A stretch of DNA of 64,000 nt from Chloroflexi bacterium HGW-Chloroflexi-10 (lineage in GTDB: Bacteria > Chloroflexota > Anaerolineae > Anaerolineales > Anaerolineaceae), in assembly GCA_002840755.1 (NCBI GenBank), contig PHBZ01000002.1, forward strand, positions 454,345 to 518,344, written 5' to 3'. The notes under the pieces were generated by a model. That model saw nothing but the letters and a program-made list of their open reading frames with translations, did not search any database and was not told the DNA's origin. Shown here in pieces: positions 52,645 to 62,700 of this stretch (position 1 is its first letter; each line of letters opens with the position of its first letter). A program made the position numbers and the translations under genes.

Positions 52645-53964
52645 TTACTTCATACCAGCAACGGCTTCTTCCAATGCAGCCTGAGCTTCATCCAGAGCTG
52701 CAGCAGGTTCTTTCGCACCTGTCCAAATAGCAGCAGAGGCATCACCAACCGGACCCCACTGAGCAGAGGAGAACGGAGAGGGAGACATCGGCACACCCAG
52801 ATTTAGGGAAGCGCCAAAACCAACCACGGCGGTTAACTGAGCAACTTCGGGATCATTCAAAGCTTCTGTTGCAGCTGGAATGGTCTTGTTAACCAGGGAG
52901 AGTTTCTTCTGAACTTCAGCACTGGTGAAATATTTCATAACATCCAATGCAATATCGGTATTACCACGATCAACAGCGTTTGTGGTGAGTAGTAGGGTCT
53001 TGATTCCAACGAACGGACTGCCCATTGGGAGGATACCATAATTAACACCACTCTCTTCAACACCGGCAACAGCCCATGGACCTGTCCACCACATGCCAAT
53101 TTTACCTTCGGATAAAGCAGCATTGCAGATATCATAGGTGTTTTCAGCCAATGATACGGTAGCAAATTTCTTGAGCCATTCAGCACCGGCGACCATTTCA
53201 GGGCTGTTTAGGTAACCAACCCCTTCTTCATCAACATAGGAAGGAACACCATGACCAAAGTAAATTGGAGACATATGATACGCATCGGAAGCCCCAAAGC
53301 CCTGGTTACAAACCAAAACATTACCGGTATCTTCCTGGAATTTTTTGGCTTTTTCATATAAGTCTTCAAAATCCATCGGATCTGTGGGCAAATACTCTTC
53401 TGTCACGAGATCTTTATTGTAAACAAGCGCAATCCCTTCCTGAGTTTCAGGCAGACCCCAGATTTGACCCATCCAGGTAACACCAGCAACCGCGGCGGGT
53501 TCATAAGTGCTTGCCAGGAAAGCATCGGTGATACCATAATCACTGACGGCAACAATATTACCAATCAAGGCTTGTTCGCCAATGGCGTCATTTGCCCAAC
53601 CAATAATGTCAGGACCTTCACCGGCAGGAATGGCTACAGTCAAAGCATTCTTGACATCTTCTGGTTTCGAAAGATCAATCACGACATCTGGGTGAAGCGA
53701 TTCGTAATCTGCGAATGCTGCTTCAATGGCTTCCAAATATTTGCCGTCCCACTGATTCCAGATAGTGATGGTAGTCACATCAGCAGCCGGTGCGGTGGTC
53801 GGAACTTCAGCAACGGCAGTTGGTTCGGCAGGCACGTCGGTTGCTGCAGGTTCAACAACTACAGGAGCAGTGGTTGGAACTGGAGTAGCGGCAGGCTTAC
53901 AAGCAGCCAGAATAAACATGGCGATCAGCATTAGGCTAATCAAGGGTAAAAACTTCTTAGACAT
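52645..53964 (-). CDS. Maltose/maltodextrin-type extracellular binding lipoprotein (MalE-like)
   Basis: A 439-residue solute-binding lipoprotein with lipobox ILAAC (Cys22) and an Ala/Pro/Val-rich stalk to about residue 65. The binding fold begins TTITIWNQWDGKYLEAIEAA and includes the family motif GKIGMWWTGPWAVAGVEESG. Binding proteins of this cluster 1 group carry oligosaccharides to the MalFG permeases. GGAGG precedes the ATG. The upstream gene is the ROK regulator (gap 98 bases); the gap contains an orphan ribosome-site-like sequence. Confidence 0.93.
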   Translation of the reverse strand: MSKKFLPLISLMLIAMFILAACKPAATPVPTTAPVVVEPAATDVPAEPTAVAEVPTTAPAADVTTITIWNQWDGKYLEAIEAAFADYESLHPDVVIDLSKPEDVKNALTVAIPAGEGPDIIGWANDAIGEQALIGNIVAVSDYGITDAFLASTYEPAAVAGVTWMGQIWGLPETQEGIALVYNKDLVTEEYLPTDPMDFEDLYEKAKKFQEDTGNVLVCNQGFGASDAYHMSPIYFGHGVPSYVDEEGVGYLNSPEMVAGAEWLKKFATVSLAENTYDICNAALSEGKIGMWWTGPWAVAGVEESGVNYGILPMGSPFVGIKTLLLTTNAVDRGNTDIALDVMKYFTSAEVQKKLSLVNKTIPAATEALNDPEVAQLTAVVGFGASLNLGVPMSPSPFSSAQWGPVGDASAAIWTGAKEPAAALDEAQAALEEAVAGMK

Positions 53965-53982
53965 CTGTTTCCTCCAAAATTT

Positions 53983-54015
53983 ATTTATGTGTGAATTTTG
54001 ATATTGATTTCATAT
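53983..54015 (-). CDS. Possible leader peptide MKSISKFTHK
   Basis: A ten-codon frame lies between the ROK gene and the binding-protein gene. Its ATG is not at a proper distance from the strong ribosome-site-like sequence at 54041-54055. It may be chance; recorded because the gap carries other signals. Confidence 0.15.
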
Positions 54016-54040
54016 TCTTTTAATAAATATATTGTTTCCT

Positions 54041-54055
54041 GAATATCACCTCCTT
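54041..54055 (-). promoter_or_regulatory. Orphan strong Shine-Dalgarno-like sequence
   Basis: The minus strand reads AAGGAGGTGATATTC, a near-complete complement to the 3' end of 16S rRNA. No ATG, GTG or TTG follows at a normal distance; the only candidate is an ATT five bases later. It lies just after the ROK stop and 80 bases before the binding-protein gene. Confidence 0.6.
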
Positions 54056-54062
54056 ATAATGT

Positions 54063-55280
54063 TTATTCAACAAATTGATGCAGCGAGTGCGATAATGCTT
54101 GAACAACAGCCCCCATGGCAGATGCTCTTCTGCCAAGTAACGCTGAGGATATCCGAACGGCCTTTGCCGCTACAGCCAGGCTACGATTACCAACAGTCGA
54201 GCGGATTGGATCAAGTAGCAAGTCTCCACTTTGAGCTACGCCACCGCCAACAACCACTATGCTGGGGTTAAATAAGTTAACCAGACTGGCTATGGCAGTT
54301 CCCAAATGAGAACCAGCCTCTGCCAGGATTTGTTGTGATAGTAAATCTCCATTACGCGCTGCCATTATTACATCTTTGGCCGTAATCCGGTAAAAATCTC
54401 CAAAACCAACTAATTGTGTTCGCCGGCCTCGCTTCACTTCTTCCATTGCCCTTTTGGCTATAGCATTCCCCCCGGCATACGCCTCTAAACAACCACGATT
54501 ACCGCATGTGCATAGTGGTCCATTTTCACTCAATGTAATATGCCCTATTTCTCCAGCAGAGCCTGTTGTACCGTGATAAATGTTGCTATCGAACATTAAG
54601 CCCGCACCAACTCCTGAACCTACTTTTATATAAGCAAGGTTGGACTCACCTCGCCCTGCTCCATAAGCCCATTCTCCTAGAGCACCTAATTCCGCGTCAT
54701 TATTGATCCGTACCGTACATCCCCACTTCTTTTGCATGGTATCACGGATCGGAAAATCATCCCAACCAGGCATAATGGGCGGCGCACTAACAACACCACG
54801 GTCAATTACGACGGGACCGGGAACACCAAGACCAATGGCGTTGATGTCTACCATCTGCAAGCCAGCCTCAGCTACAACCTGTTGTACAACACGATCAAGC
54901 TGCTCCAGGCATACTTCTGGACCTAAATTTATGTCAATGGCAATTTCACGCTCACGGATAACACGAGCTGAGTAATCCGCAACTAACGCAGTAATATGTG
55001 TTGCGCCCATATCCACACCAACCACATATCCTTGCTCCGCCACTATTTCTAAAACTGCCGGCCGCCGGCCACTAGAATTACTGCCGGATGCCTCCTGAAC
55101 CATTCCCGCACCACTTAAATCATTAATAATTGAGGAAACTGCCGCTCTGGTTAATCCCAAATGTCTGGATAATTCAGCTCGGGATATTCCACCAGGAACA
55201 AATCGAATCAGATCGACAACGACATGCTTGTTAAGTGATTTAACATGTGTTTGCGGATTTGCCCAAAAACTTCCATTCAA
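54063..55280 (-). CDS. ROK-family transcriptional regulator (NagC/XylR type)
   Basis: A regulator of about 405 residues with an N-terminal winged helix-turn-helix (SRAELSRHLGLTRAAVSSII) and a C-terminal ROK sugar-kinase-like domain: VVGVDMGATHITALVADYS, GEIGHITLSENGPLC and the zinc motif CTCGNRGCLEAYAGG. Such proteins repress sugar genes and release DNA when a sugar binds. It lies at the head of the maltodextrin cluster on the same strand, so it likely controls it. No ATG is available; a TTG at 55280 lies ten bases after GAGGAG. A TTG at 55298 overlaps that site and is less likely. Confidence 0.9.
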   Translation of the reverse strand: MNGSFWANPQTHVKSLNKHVVVDLIRFVPGGISRAELSRHLGLTRAAVSSIINDLSGAGMVQEASGSNSSGRRPAVLEIVAEQGYVVGVDMGATHITALVADYSARVIREREIAIDINLGPEVCLEQLDRVVQQVVAEAGLQMVDINAIGLGVPGPVVIDRGVVSAPPIMPGWDDFPIRDTMQKKWGCTVRINNDAELGALGEWAYGAGRGESNLAYIKVGSGVGAGLMFDSNIYHGTTGSAGEIGHITLSENGPLCTCGNRGCLEAYAGGNAIAKRAMEEVKRGRRTQLVGFGDFYRITAKDVIMAARNGDLLSQQILAEAGSHLGTAIASLVNLFNPSIVVVGGGVAQSGDLLLDPIRSTVGNRSLAVAAKAVRISSALLGRRASAMGAVVQALSHSLHQFVE

Positions 55281-55533
55281 AAGGTGATTTCTCCTCAAAA
55301 ATCTACAAATATTGTAACATTCTATTTATTTTTGTCAAGTAATTTAACACAACACGCATCCCCAAAGGATTAAACAATATTTCCAATTTATAGTCTGCAT
55401 TCCAACTTAAACTTCAATGTAATGGAATTCAATCAAAAATAGATTAAATCCGTGTCTGCTGCCAGGCACAATTTATAAAGTAAAACAAAATCCCCGCTAT
55501 TTTCTTTATAACAATCCACGTACTAAGAACGCT

Positions 55534-56208
55534 TTATTGGGTTACGAATAACACCTGATTATATCCTAACGAAGAAAGTAGCCTGGAAAGATAGTTTTCC
55601 GCATTGGTTCGCGCCTGTTCCAATATTCCATCATCAAGAGCAGCTGCTTGAATCGCTGCTTCAGCCGCTTGCCTAGCTTTAGTCTCCAATTCTATGTCAT
55701 TTCTCCGGAAAAGACCGGTTTCTCGATCATAGACATATGATAGGTCATTATCTAATGTAGCCACAAAAATCTCCGTTTCCGGTAAAGTTACTTGTAGTGC
55801 CCCGTCTTTAAAGACCATATCTTTCGTTTCCATTTTTTGTAGATCAATTCCAGCGATTACATAACCATGAGCAACAAACAATAATTTATCGCCAAACAAG
55901 AATTTTAATTCATCCTGTCCAACTTCCGCAGTAATGATTTTCTCTACAGAATAATGAATAGTTTCCAGTCTGGCCAAAGAGCGTACTGCATGAATAATCG
56001 TTACCGGATCAGGAATAATTGTTGGTGTTGGGTGCAAAAACTCTGCAACTTGGGTGTTCAAACTCTGATTAGCCTGTGTTAACGGTGAAACCAAGTCCAA
56101 TGTTGTTTCCCGAATGGCTAAGACAACAACGATTGAAAAAATGAGTAAAGCCATTAAAGCCGCCAGTAAGAATGACCAAACTGGATGATTTTGAAAAAAT
56201 TTTTGCAC
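55534..56208 (-). CDS. DUF4230 membrane-anchored protein
   Basis: A 224-residue protein with one N-terminal transmembrane helix (about residues 12-32) and an outside DUF4230 domain. Family features are IIHAVRSLARLETIHYSVEK, FLFGDKLLFVAHGYVIAGID and LPETEIFVATLDNDLSYVYD. The function is unknown. The start is GTG with GGAG at a spacing of eight. It is divergent from the PhnD-like gene. Confidence 0.9.
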   Translation of the reverse strand: MQKFFQNHPVWSFLLAALMALLIFSIVVVLAIRETTLDLVSPLTQANQSLNTQVAEFLHPTPTIIPDPVTIIHAVRSLARLETIHYSVEKIITAEVGQDELKFLFGDKLLFVAHGYVIAGIDLQKMETKDMVFKDGALQVTLPETEIFVATLDNDLSYVYDRETGLFRRNDIELETKARQAAEAAIQAAALDDGILEQARTNAENYLSRLLSSLGYNQVLFVTQ

Positions 56209-56298
56209 TGGGACAACTCCTGTATTATGATTAACCTGTTATACTTTTTTGATTACTTAAATCATTATAAACATAAACAAGCAATATGGTATCAATTT

Positions 56299-57372
56299 AT
56301 GAACTTTTCGAGGAAATACCAACATTTTTCAATCCGGTTTCTTATCTGGCTTACCCTCTTATTGGTGTTCCAATACAGTCTGGTTGCCTGTACCGCAGAA
56401 GAACAAACGACCCCACAGCCAAAAATTGAGAATACGCCGACCATAACACCAACAGCCACCCGTATACCCACAAAGGACCCGAACCTTGGGCTTGGAACAT
56501 CAGAAAACCCTATTAAAATTGCCTATATTATTTCTGGGGATCCCCAATCAGCCCTCCAATCCTCTGCAGCCTTTATTTCCCAGCTTTCCAATGAAACCAA
56601 TTTGGTTTATGAATTTGTACCTTATCAAAACGCAACCGAAGCTTTTGAAGATTTAAGAATCCAGAAATTTCAATTTATCTGGTTACAACCATTAACCTAT
56701 CTTGCCGCTGAAGAAAGGGAATTGGCTACTCCGATTTTGGTGAGTAATCATTTTGGTTTGTATCGCTATGGCACTCAAATTTTTGCAAACATATCTTCCA
56801 ATTTTATGGTTTATTTTGATCCTGCATCCAGTACAACCACCTCAAATCCGGATGTAGCCCTGAACCAATTGGAAGGTAAACGACCATGCTGGACTGATCC
56901 ATCCTCTTTGTCCGGCACAATTATGCCCTCAGGTTATTTAGCAATGTATGGGATTCATACTCAACCGCCTGTTTTTGTCCAAAACCACACCAGTGTAATC
57001 AGAGCATTATATATAAAGGAAATTTGTGATTTTGGTGCAACTTTTGGTTATTCAGGTGATCCAAGAACATCTTCAGGGGTCATCCGTGATTTACCGGATG
57101 CTATAGAGAAAATTGTGGTTATCTGGCGTTCAGAACCGAACATTCCTAGTCTGAACCTTTCAGTTGCACAAAATGTCCCCGAAAACATAACACTTAAAAC
57201 TAAATCTGCACTGATTTTTTTAATTCGAACTGATGAAGGAAAGAAAAACTTATCTCAAGCTTTATCATATGATGTTCAAGATTTATTGGAAATCAACGCA
57301 CAATATTATAATGACGTACGGGATCTGGTAAAAGCAGCTGATATTGTCCCATACCAACATCTAGGATATTAA
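56299..57372 (+). CDS. PhnD-like phosphate/phosphonate-type binding lipoprotein
   Basis: A 357-residue lipoprotein (lipobox LVAC, Cys31) with a type 2 periplasmic binding fold. Family features are IKIAYIISGDPQSALQSSAA, FIWLQPLTYLAAEER, WTDPSSLSGTIMPSGYLAMY and FGYSGDPRTSSG. PhnD-type proteins bind phosphite or phosphonates, but many homologues have other ligands, and no transporter genes are adjacent. The ATG at 56299 is chosen because it gives a short regular signal peptide; in-frame starts at 56185 and 56227 are possible. No clear ribosome site was seen. Confidence 0.8.
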   Translation: MNFSRKYQHFSIRFLIWLTLLLVFQYSLVACTAEEQTTPQPKIENTPTITPTATRIPTKDPNLGLGTSENPIKIAYIISGDPQSALQSSAAFISQLSNETNLVYEFVPYQNATEAFEDLRIQKFQFIWLQPLTYLAAEERELATPILVSNHFGLYRYGTQIFANISSNFMVYFDPASSTTTSNPDVALNQLEGKRPCWTDPSSLSGTIMPSGYLAMYGIHTQPPVFVQNHTSVIRALYIKEICDFGATFGYSGDPRTSSGVIRDLPDAIEKIVVIWRSEPNIPSLNLSVAQNVPENITLKTKSALIFLIRTDEGKKNLSQALSYDVQDLLEINAQYYNDVRDLVKAADIVPYQHLGY

Positions 57373-57373
57373 T

Positions 57374-58021
57374 ATGTGGAAAAAAATTCGAAATTTATTT
57401 CTTCGTTTAATGATGTGGGTTGTAATGATTAGTATAAGTGTACCGTTATTGACATGGATCATTGCGAAAATTTCATATCAGCAAAGAATTTATACAACCG
57501 AAACTGTTTCCAGTGGCACGATTGCAATTGTTTTTGGTGCTGGCCTCCAAAGAGACGGCACGCCTACCAGAATCCTGAAGGATCGTGTTGAAACTGCAGT
57601 TTCATTATTTCAAACCGGAAAAGCACAGAAAATATTATTAAGTGGGGATAATCGGTTCATTAATTACAACGAGCCAGGTTCCATGAGAGCCTATGCACTG
57701 CAATTGGGTGTTCCCCCCGAAGCGCTTATTCTGGATTATGCCGGACGTAGGACGTACGATACCTGTTACCGCGCGAAGAATATTTTCAAAGTTAATCAAG
57801 CCATTCTGGTTACACAGAATTTTCATTTAACACGTGCCATGTTCTTATGCGATCAACTTGGAATTGATGTAACTGGCGTTAAATCAGATCAGGGCTATTA
57901 TCTTAAAAGAAGTCGATTATATTGGAATATTAGAGAGATATTTGCCACTTTTAATGCTGTCTGGGATGTATGGGTTCTTAAACCAATCCCGGTTCTTGGA
58001 GATGAACTGCCAATTTTATAG
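57374..58021 (+). CDS. YdcF/SanA-like DUF218 protein
   Basis: A 215-residue protein with one N-terminal membrane helix and a DUF218 domain outside. Family motifs are IAIVFGAGLQRDGTPTRILK, ILLSGDNRF, NEPGSMRAYALQLGVPPEAL, GRRTYDTCYRAKNIF and LVTQNFHLTRAM. Related proteins (SanA, ElyC) affect envelope integrity. It starts one base after the previous stop, so the two genes are cotranscribed; AGGA precedes the ATG. Confidence 0.92.
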   Translation: MWKKIRNLFLRLMMWVVMISISVPLLTWIIAKISYQQRIYTTETVSSGTIAIVFGAGLQRDGTPTRILKDRVETAVSLFQTGKAQKILLSGDNRFINYNEPGSMRAYALQLGVPPEALILDYAGRRTYDTCYRAKNIFKVNQAILVTQNFHLTRAMFLCDQLGIDVTGVKSDQGYYLKRSRLYWNIREIFATFNAVWDVWVLKPIPVLGDELPIL

Positions 58022-58061
58022 TTACTGTATAATGACTTTAGAAAATAATTAAGGAGTATCC

Positions 58062-58640
58062 ATGCAAAGGGACCAAGCATTAGCAATTGTCCGAGAATTT
58101 GTTAAAAATGAAAATTTAGTTCATCACATGTTAGCAGTCGAAGCAGTTATGCGTTATTATGCCCAAAAATTTGATGAAAACATCGATGCATGGGGATGTG
58201 TTGGCCTTCTACACGATTTTGATTGGGAGATTCACCCTACTCTTGATAAACACCCTCAGGCAGGTGCTTCTATTTTACGTGATAGAGGTGTTCCTGAAGA
58301 CTGGATCAGAGCTATTCTTAGCCATGCAGATCATACAGGAGTTACCCGTGATTCACTCATGGAAAAAACTCTATTTGCTTCCGATGAGATTACCGGATTG
58401 GTAACCGCAGTAGCTTTAGTACGCCCTTCACGATCCTTATTTGATTTGGAAGCTAAATCGGTAAAGAAGAAATGGAAAGACAAAGCATTTGCTGCCGGTG
58501 CAAACCGAGAAGAGATCGAAAAAGCAGCAGAAGAATTTGGTGTAGATGTCTGGGAACACACCTCTAATGTAATTATCGCTATGCGCGCAATCGCTAGGGA
58601 GATTAACCTGGTTGGTAAAATCGATTCAATAAATGGATAA
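58062..58640 (+). CDS. HD-domain metal-dependent phosphohydrolase
   Basis: A 192-residue HD protein. The first metal-binding histidine is in NLVHHMLAVEAVM, the His-Asp pair in VGLLHDFDWEIHP, and further histidines follow in HPQAGASILRDRGV and ILSHADHTG. The HD superfamily hydrolyses nucleotides or phosphoesters; the substrate is unknown. AAGGAG precedes the ATG and TATAAT lies near 58027. It is followed after five bases by the TIM-barrel gene. Confidence 0.92.
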   Translation: MQRDQALAIVREFVKNENLVHHMLAVEAVMRYYAQKFDENIDAWGCVGLLHDFDWEIHPTLDKHPQAGASILRDRGVPEDWIRAILSHADHTGVTRDSLMEKTLFASDEITGLVTAVALVRPSRSLFDLEAKSVKKKWKDKAFAAGANREEIEKAAEEFGVDVWEHTSNVIIAMRAIAREINLVGKIDSING

Positions 58641-58645
58641 ACAAA

Positions 58646-59746
58646 ATGGATCTTAAGGGCAAAGGATTTTTTATTTGGAAAGTAAAGGATTGTGAAGGCG
58701 GTGACCCTCAGACAATCACGCAAGCTGCAAAACAAGCTGGATTTACCCATGTCTTGATTAAAATTGCGGATGGTGCTTTTCCATATAATATCAACCGAAA
58801 AACCAATGAAGATTTTGTTTTGCCAGTCGTAAATTCTCTAAAAACAGCCGGGATTCAAACCTGGGGTTGGCATTATATCTATGGTGATTATCCAATAAAT
58901 GAAGGTAATATCGCGGTTCAACGTGTTCTTGATTTGAATCTGGATGGTTATGTAATTGATGCGGAAGGTGAATACAAAGAACCTGGAAAAAACAATGCCG
59001 CCGTAACCTTTATGAAAATTCTTAGGCGGGATCTTTCGGATTTACCAATCGCATTAAGTTCCTACAGATTTCCATCATACCACCCCCAATTGCCCTGGAA
59101 AATATTTTTGGAAAAATGCGATTACAATATGCCGCAAGAATATTGGGAACAAGCGAAAAATCCACTGGCCCAATTGAGTCGCACAGTACGGGAATTTCAG
59201 GCAATTTCCCCTTTCCGGCCTATTATTCCAACAGGTCCAACATACAAGGCTGGCTCCTGGGTTCCTTCATCACAAGAGATAAACACATTTCTCAGTATAG
59301 CAAAAAAATTAAACCTGCCCGCAGTTAATTTTTTCAGTTGGGATGAATGTCGTCCCGCATTTCCAGACCTTTGGAGAACAATTTCAGAATTCAATTGGGA
59401 TCAAAATCCAACTTCCGAGAAAGATATAACCGATTTGTGGATAAGTGCATTGAATTCAAAAAAACCTGATGAAGTAATAAAATTATATTCCGATTATGCT
59501 GTACATATTACTGCAACAAGGACTATTCAAGGTCTCAATGCACTTAGAACCTGGTATCAGAGTTTTCTAACCCAATTATTGCCTAATGGAAAATTTTTAC
59601 TTACTGGCTCATCTGGATTTGGAAACTCCAGACATCTTACCTGGACGTGCAAATCGGATACAAATGAAGTTTTGAATGGAAATGATACATTCGGATTGTT
59701 GGGCAACAAAATCGCCTACCACTATTCATTTTTCACAGCACAATAA
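58646..59746 (+). CDS. TIM-barrel (glycosidase-like) protein with C-terminal SnoaL/NTF2-like domain
   Basis: A 366-residue protein with two parts. Residues 1 to about 245 look like a TIM barrel related to glycoside hydrolases: GFTHVLIKIADGAFPYN, GIQTWGWHYIYGDYPINEGN, LDGYVIDAEGEYKEPGKNNA and LPIALSSYRFPSYHPQLPW. The acidic residues in VIDAEGEY could be catalytic. Residues about 255-366 resemble a SnoaL-type NTF2 fold (VIKLYSDYAVHITATRTIQG). No signal peptide is present. The combination suggests binding of a small molecule, but I do not recognise a characterised member. It lies five bases after the HD gene. Confidence 0.72.
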   Translation: MDLKGKGFFIWKVKDCEGGDPQTITQAAKQAGFTHVLIKIADGAFPYNINRKTNEDFVLPVVNSLKTAGIQTWGWHYIYGDYPINEGNIAVQRVLDLNLDGYVIDAEGEYKEPGKNNAAVTFMKILRRDLSDLPIALSSYRFPSYHPQLPWKIFLEKCDYNMPQEYWEQAKNPLAQLSRTVREFQAISPFRPIIPTGPTYKAGSWVPSSQEINTFLSIAKKLNLPAVNFFSWDECRPAFPDLWRTISEFNWDQNPTSEKDITDLWISALNSKKPDEVIKLYSDYAVHITATRTIQGLNALRTWYQSFLTQLLPNGKFLLTGSSGFGNSRHLTWTCKSDTNEVLNGNDTFGLLGNKIAYHYSFFTAQ

Positions 59747-59774
59747 AAAAAATCCCCTTTCGGGGATTTTTTTT
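59745..59774. terminator. Bidirectional terminator between TIM-barrel gene and rpoC
   Basis: ATCCCC/GGGGAT with a TTTC loop is flanked by A8 and T8 runs (59745-59774). It abuts the rpoC stop codon and serves both convergent genes. Confidence 0.92.
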
Positions 59775-62700
59775 CTAGTCACTTGCTATACTTTCTGGTT
59801 CGGTTGGAATTTCTGCAAATCGTCCGTGGACAAACCCTGTTCCTGCCGGGATCAATTTGCCGATGATCACGTTTTCCTTCAAACCAAATAACGGATCTTC
59901 CTCACCGGCAATAGCAGCACCCGCCAGAACCTTGATCGTGTGCTGGAAAGATGAGGCTGATAGGAATGAATCGGTTGATAAAGAAGCCTTAGTAACGCCT
60001 AACAGTACTTCAGCATATCGTGCAGGTTGTTTTCCTTCACCCAGAAGCTTTTCGTTTGCATTGCGAATTTTCAAACGGTCAACCAAATCCATGGGCAAGT
60101 AAGGAGTATCACCGGCACGCAACACTTGAACGCGACCTAACATCTTGCGAACAATCACTTCAAAATGCTTATCATTAATATTTTGTCCTTGTGCACGATA
60201 TACTTTTTGAATTTCCGTCATTAAGTACATCATACACGCGTCACGGCCTTTAATTTTAAGGACTGTATGCGGGTTAAGCGAACCTTCTGTTAATGGTTGT
60301 CCTGCCTCTACATGTTCGCCATCCTTAATCATCAAACGCGCAGTGGTTGGAATTTCATATTCTTCCATATCTCGCTGTTCGTAACTGACAATCACTTTTC
60401 GTTCATCTATGCGAATTTTGCCAGCATGTTGTGAAGCAATCATTGCTTCACCTTGCATTGCAATCGTATCACCCAGAGACACACTATCCTCATCATGAAC
60501 CCGAATATCCCAACCAGTCGGAACATCAAATTCATCGCTCATCATTTCGCTATGTTCAACTCTAACGACTCGTTGTTCACTGTAGCGGTCATTTTGTAAA
60601 ATATGTGACTGTCCGGAAATCTTAGAAATAACCGCCTCACCTTTAGGTGCACGACGTGCCTCAAACAATTCTTCTACACGTGGCAAACCAGTTGTGATAT
60701 CACCGCCTGAAGCAACACCACCTGTATGGAAAGTACGCAGTGTTAACTGAGTACCCGGTTCTCCAATAGATTGAGCCGCAACCGTTCCTACTGCAGAACC
60801 AAGATTTACAATTTTTCCACGTCCAAGATCCATGCCATAACACATAGCACATATACCATGCTGAAGCTCACAAGTCATGGGAGACCGGACATAAATTTCA
60901 TCGATATTATGAGCTACTACTTTGCGAATACGTACATGGTCCAACAGATCATTGCGGTCAACTATCACCTCACCGGTGATAGGATCAATGATCCGTTTGG
61001 CAACGACACGGCCATATAAGCGGGCACTCAAGGATTGTCCAGCTACATCATCAGAAGAGCGGATAAAAATGCCCATTTCGGTACCACATTCATGCTCGTT
61101 AATAATAACATCCTGGGCAATATCAACCAGACGACGAGTAAGATACCCAGCATCTGCAGTACGCAAAGCTGTGTCAGCCAAACCTTTACGCGCACCATGA
61201 GTGGAGATGAAGTATTCAAGTGCAGTCAGGCCTTCGCGGAAATTTGACTGAATAGGCAAGCGAATAATACGTCCGGACGGGTCGGCCATCAAACCACGCA
61301 TACCTGCCAATTGGGAGATCGGACCAAAACCACCTTTGGTTGCTCCGGAATTGGCCATTGTGGAAAGATTTCCATTCGGATCCATGTTTCGGCGCACAGC
61401 TGCACCAACATCTTTGGTTGTCTTCTGCCAGATTTCAATTTCGCGTTCATTACGTTCTTGCTCGGTCAATAGACCACGTCGGAATGACCGTTGTACATTT
61501 TCCACATCGGATTGCGCTTTTGAAAGAATATCTGCTTTTTCTAATGGCATGGTAATGTCTGAAATTGCTAAAGTAGAACCGGAGCGCATAGCATATTCAA
61601 AACCAATATCCTTAACCGCATCAGCGACAACTGTAGTGACATCTTCACCACAAATTTCATAAACATTAGCGATCAGATCCTTTACTCCACCTTTGTCCAA
61701 AACGTCATTAATGAAAAGGATTTCATCAGGTAGAATCCGATTAAACAAAATCCTGCCGATGGTTGTATCGATCATTGTTTTTTGTGGTTTTTCAAGGCGA
61801 AGCCCATCTTCACCATACCAAGTGTTTGTGTAAATTTTTACTTTTGCATGAACTTCTACCTGATCCAATGAATAAGCCAATTCTGCTTCGTCCAGGCTGG
61901 CAAAAATTCTGCCATCACCCTTATGGGACAATGAATTTGACATTGTAAGGTAGTACGCACCTAAAACCATATCTTTAGACGGACTAATGATTGGTTCGCC
62001 ATCAGCAGGTTTAAGTAAGTTCTTGGAGGAAAGCATAAGGTTGCGCGCTTCCCATACTGCTTTGTCTGATAATGGAACGTGCACAGCCATTTGGTCGCCA
62101 TCAAAGTCGGCATTAAACGCAGTAGTTACCAGGGGATGTAATTGAATCGCACTTCCTTCGATTAAAACCGGTTCAAAGGCTTGAATACCAAGTCGGTGAA
62201 GGGTTGGCGCGCGATTTAGTAATACGGGGCGTTCCTTAATCACTTCTTCTAACACTTCCCAAACTTCGGGGCGGTTGCGTTCAATAAAGCGTCGGGCGCC
62301 TTTAACATTCGCTGCGTAACCATGCGATACCAATCGGGATATCACGAAGGGTCGATACAATTCCAACGACATATTTTTTGGCAAACCACACTGGTACAAT
62401 TTGAGAGAAGGGCCAACAACAATAACTGAACGTCCGGAATAATCCACGCGTTTACCCAACAGGTTACGACGGAACCGGCCCTTTTTACCTTTGAGCATAT
62501 CTGAAAGTGATTTTAACTCACGGCGTCCACGGCGAGATAATGCCTTACCACGTTGTGAATTGTCGATCAACGAATCAACCGCTTCTTGCAACATACGCTT
62601 TTCATTGCGTACAATCACATCAGGAGCGCCCAATTCCAACAATCGTTTTAATCGGTTGTTTCGGTTAATAACACGGCGATACAGGTCATTTAAATCTGAT

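Noticed and set aside
53464..53934. 156-codon frame antisense to the binding-protein gene
   Set aside because: It mirrors the Ala/Pro-rich stalk region and carries no independent signals.
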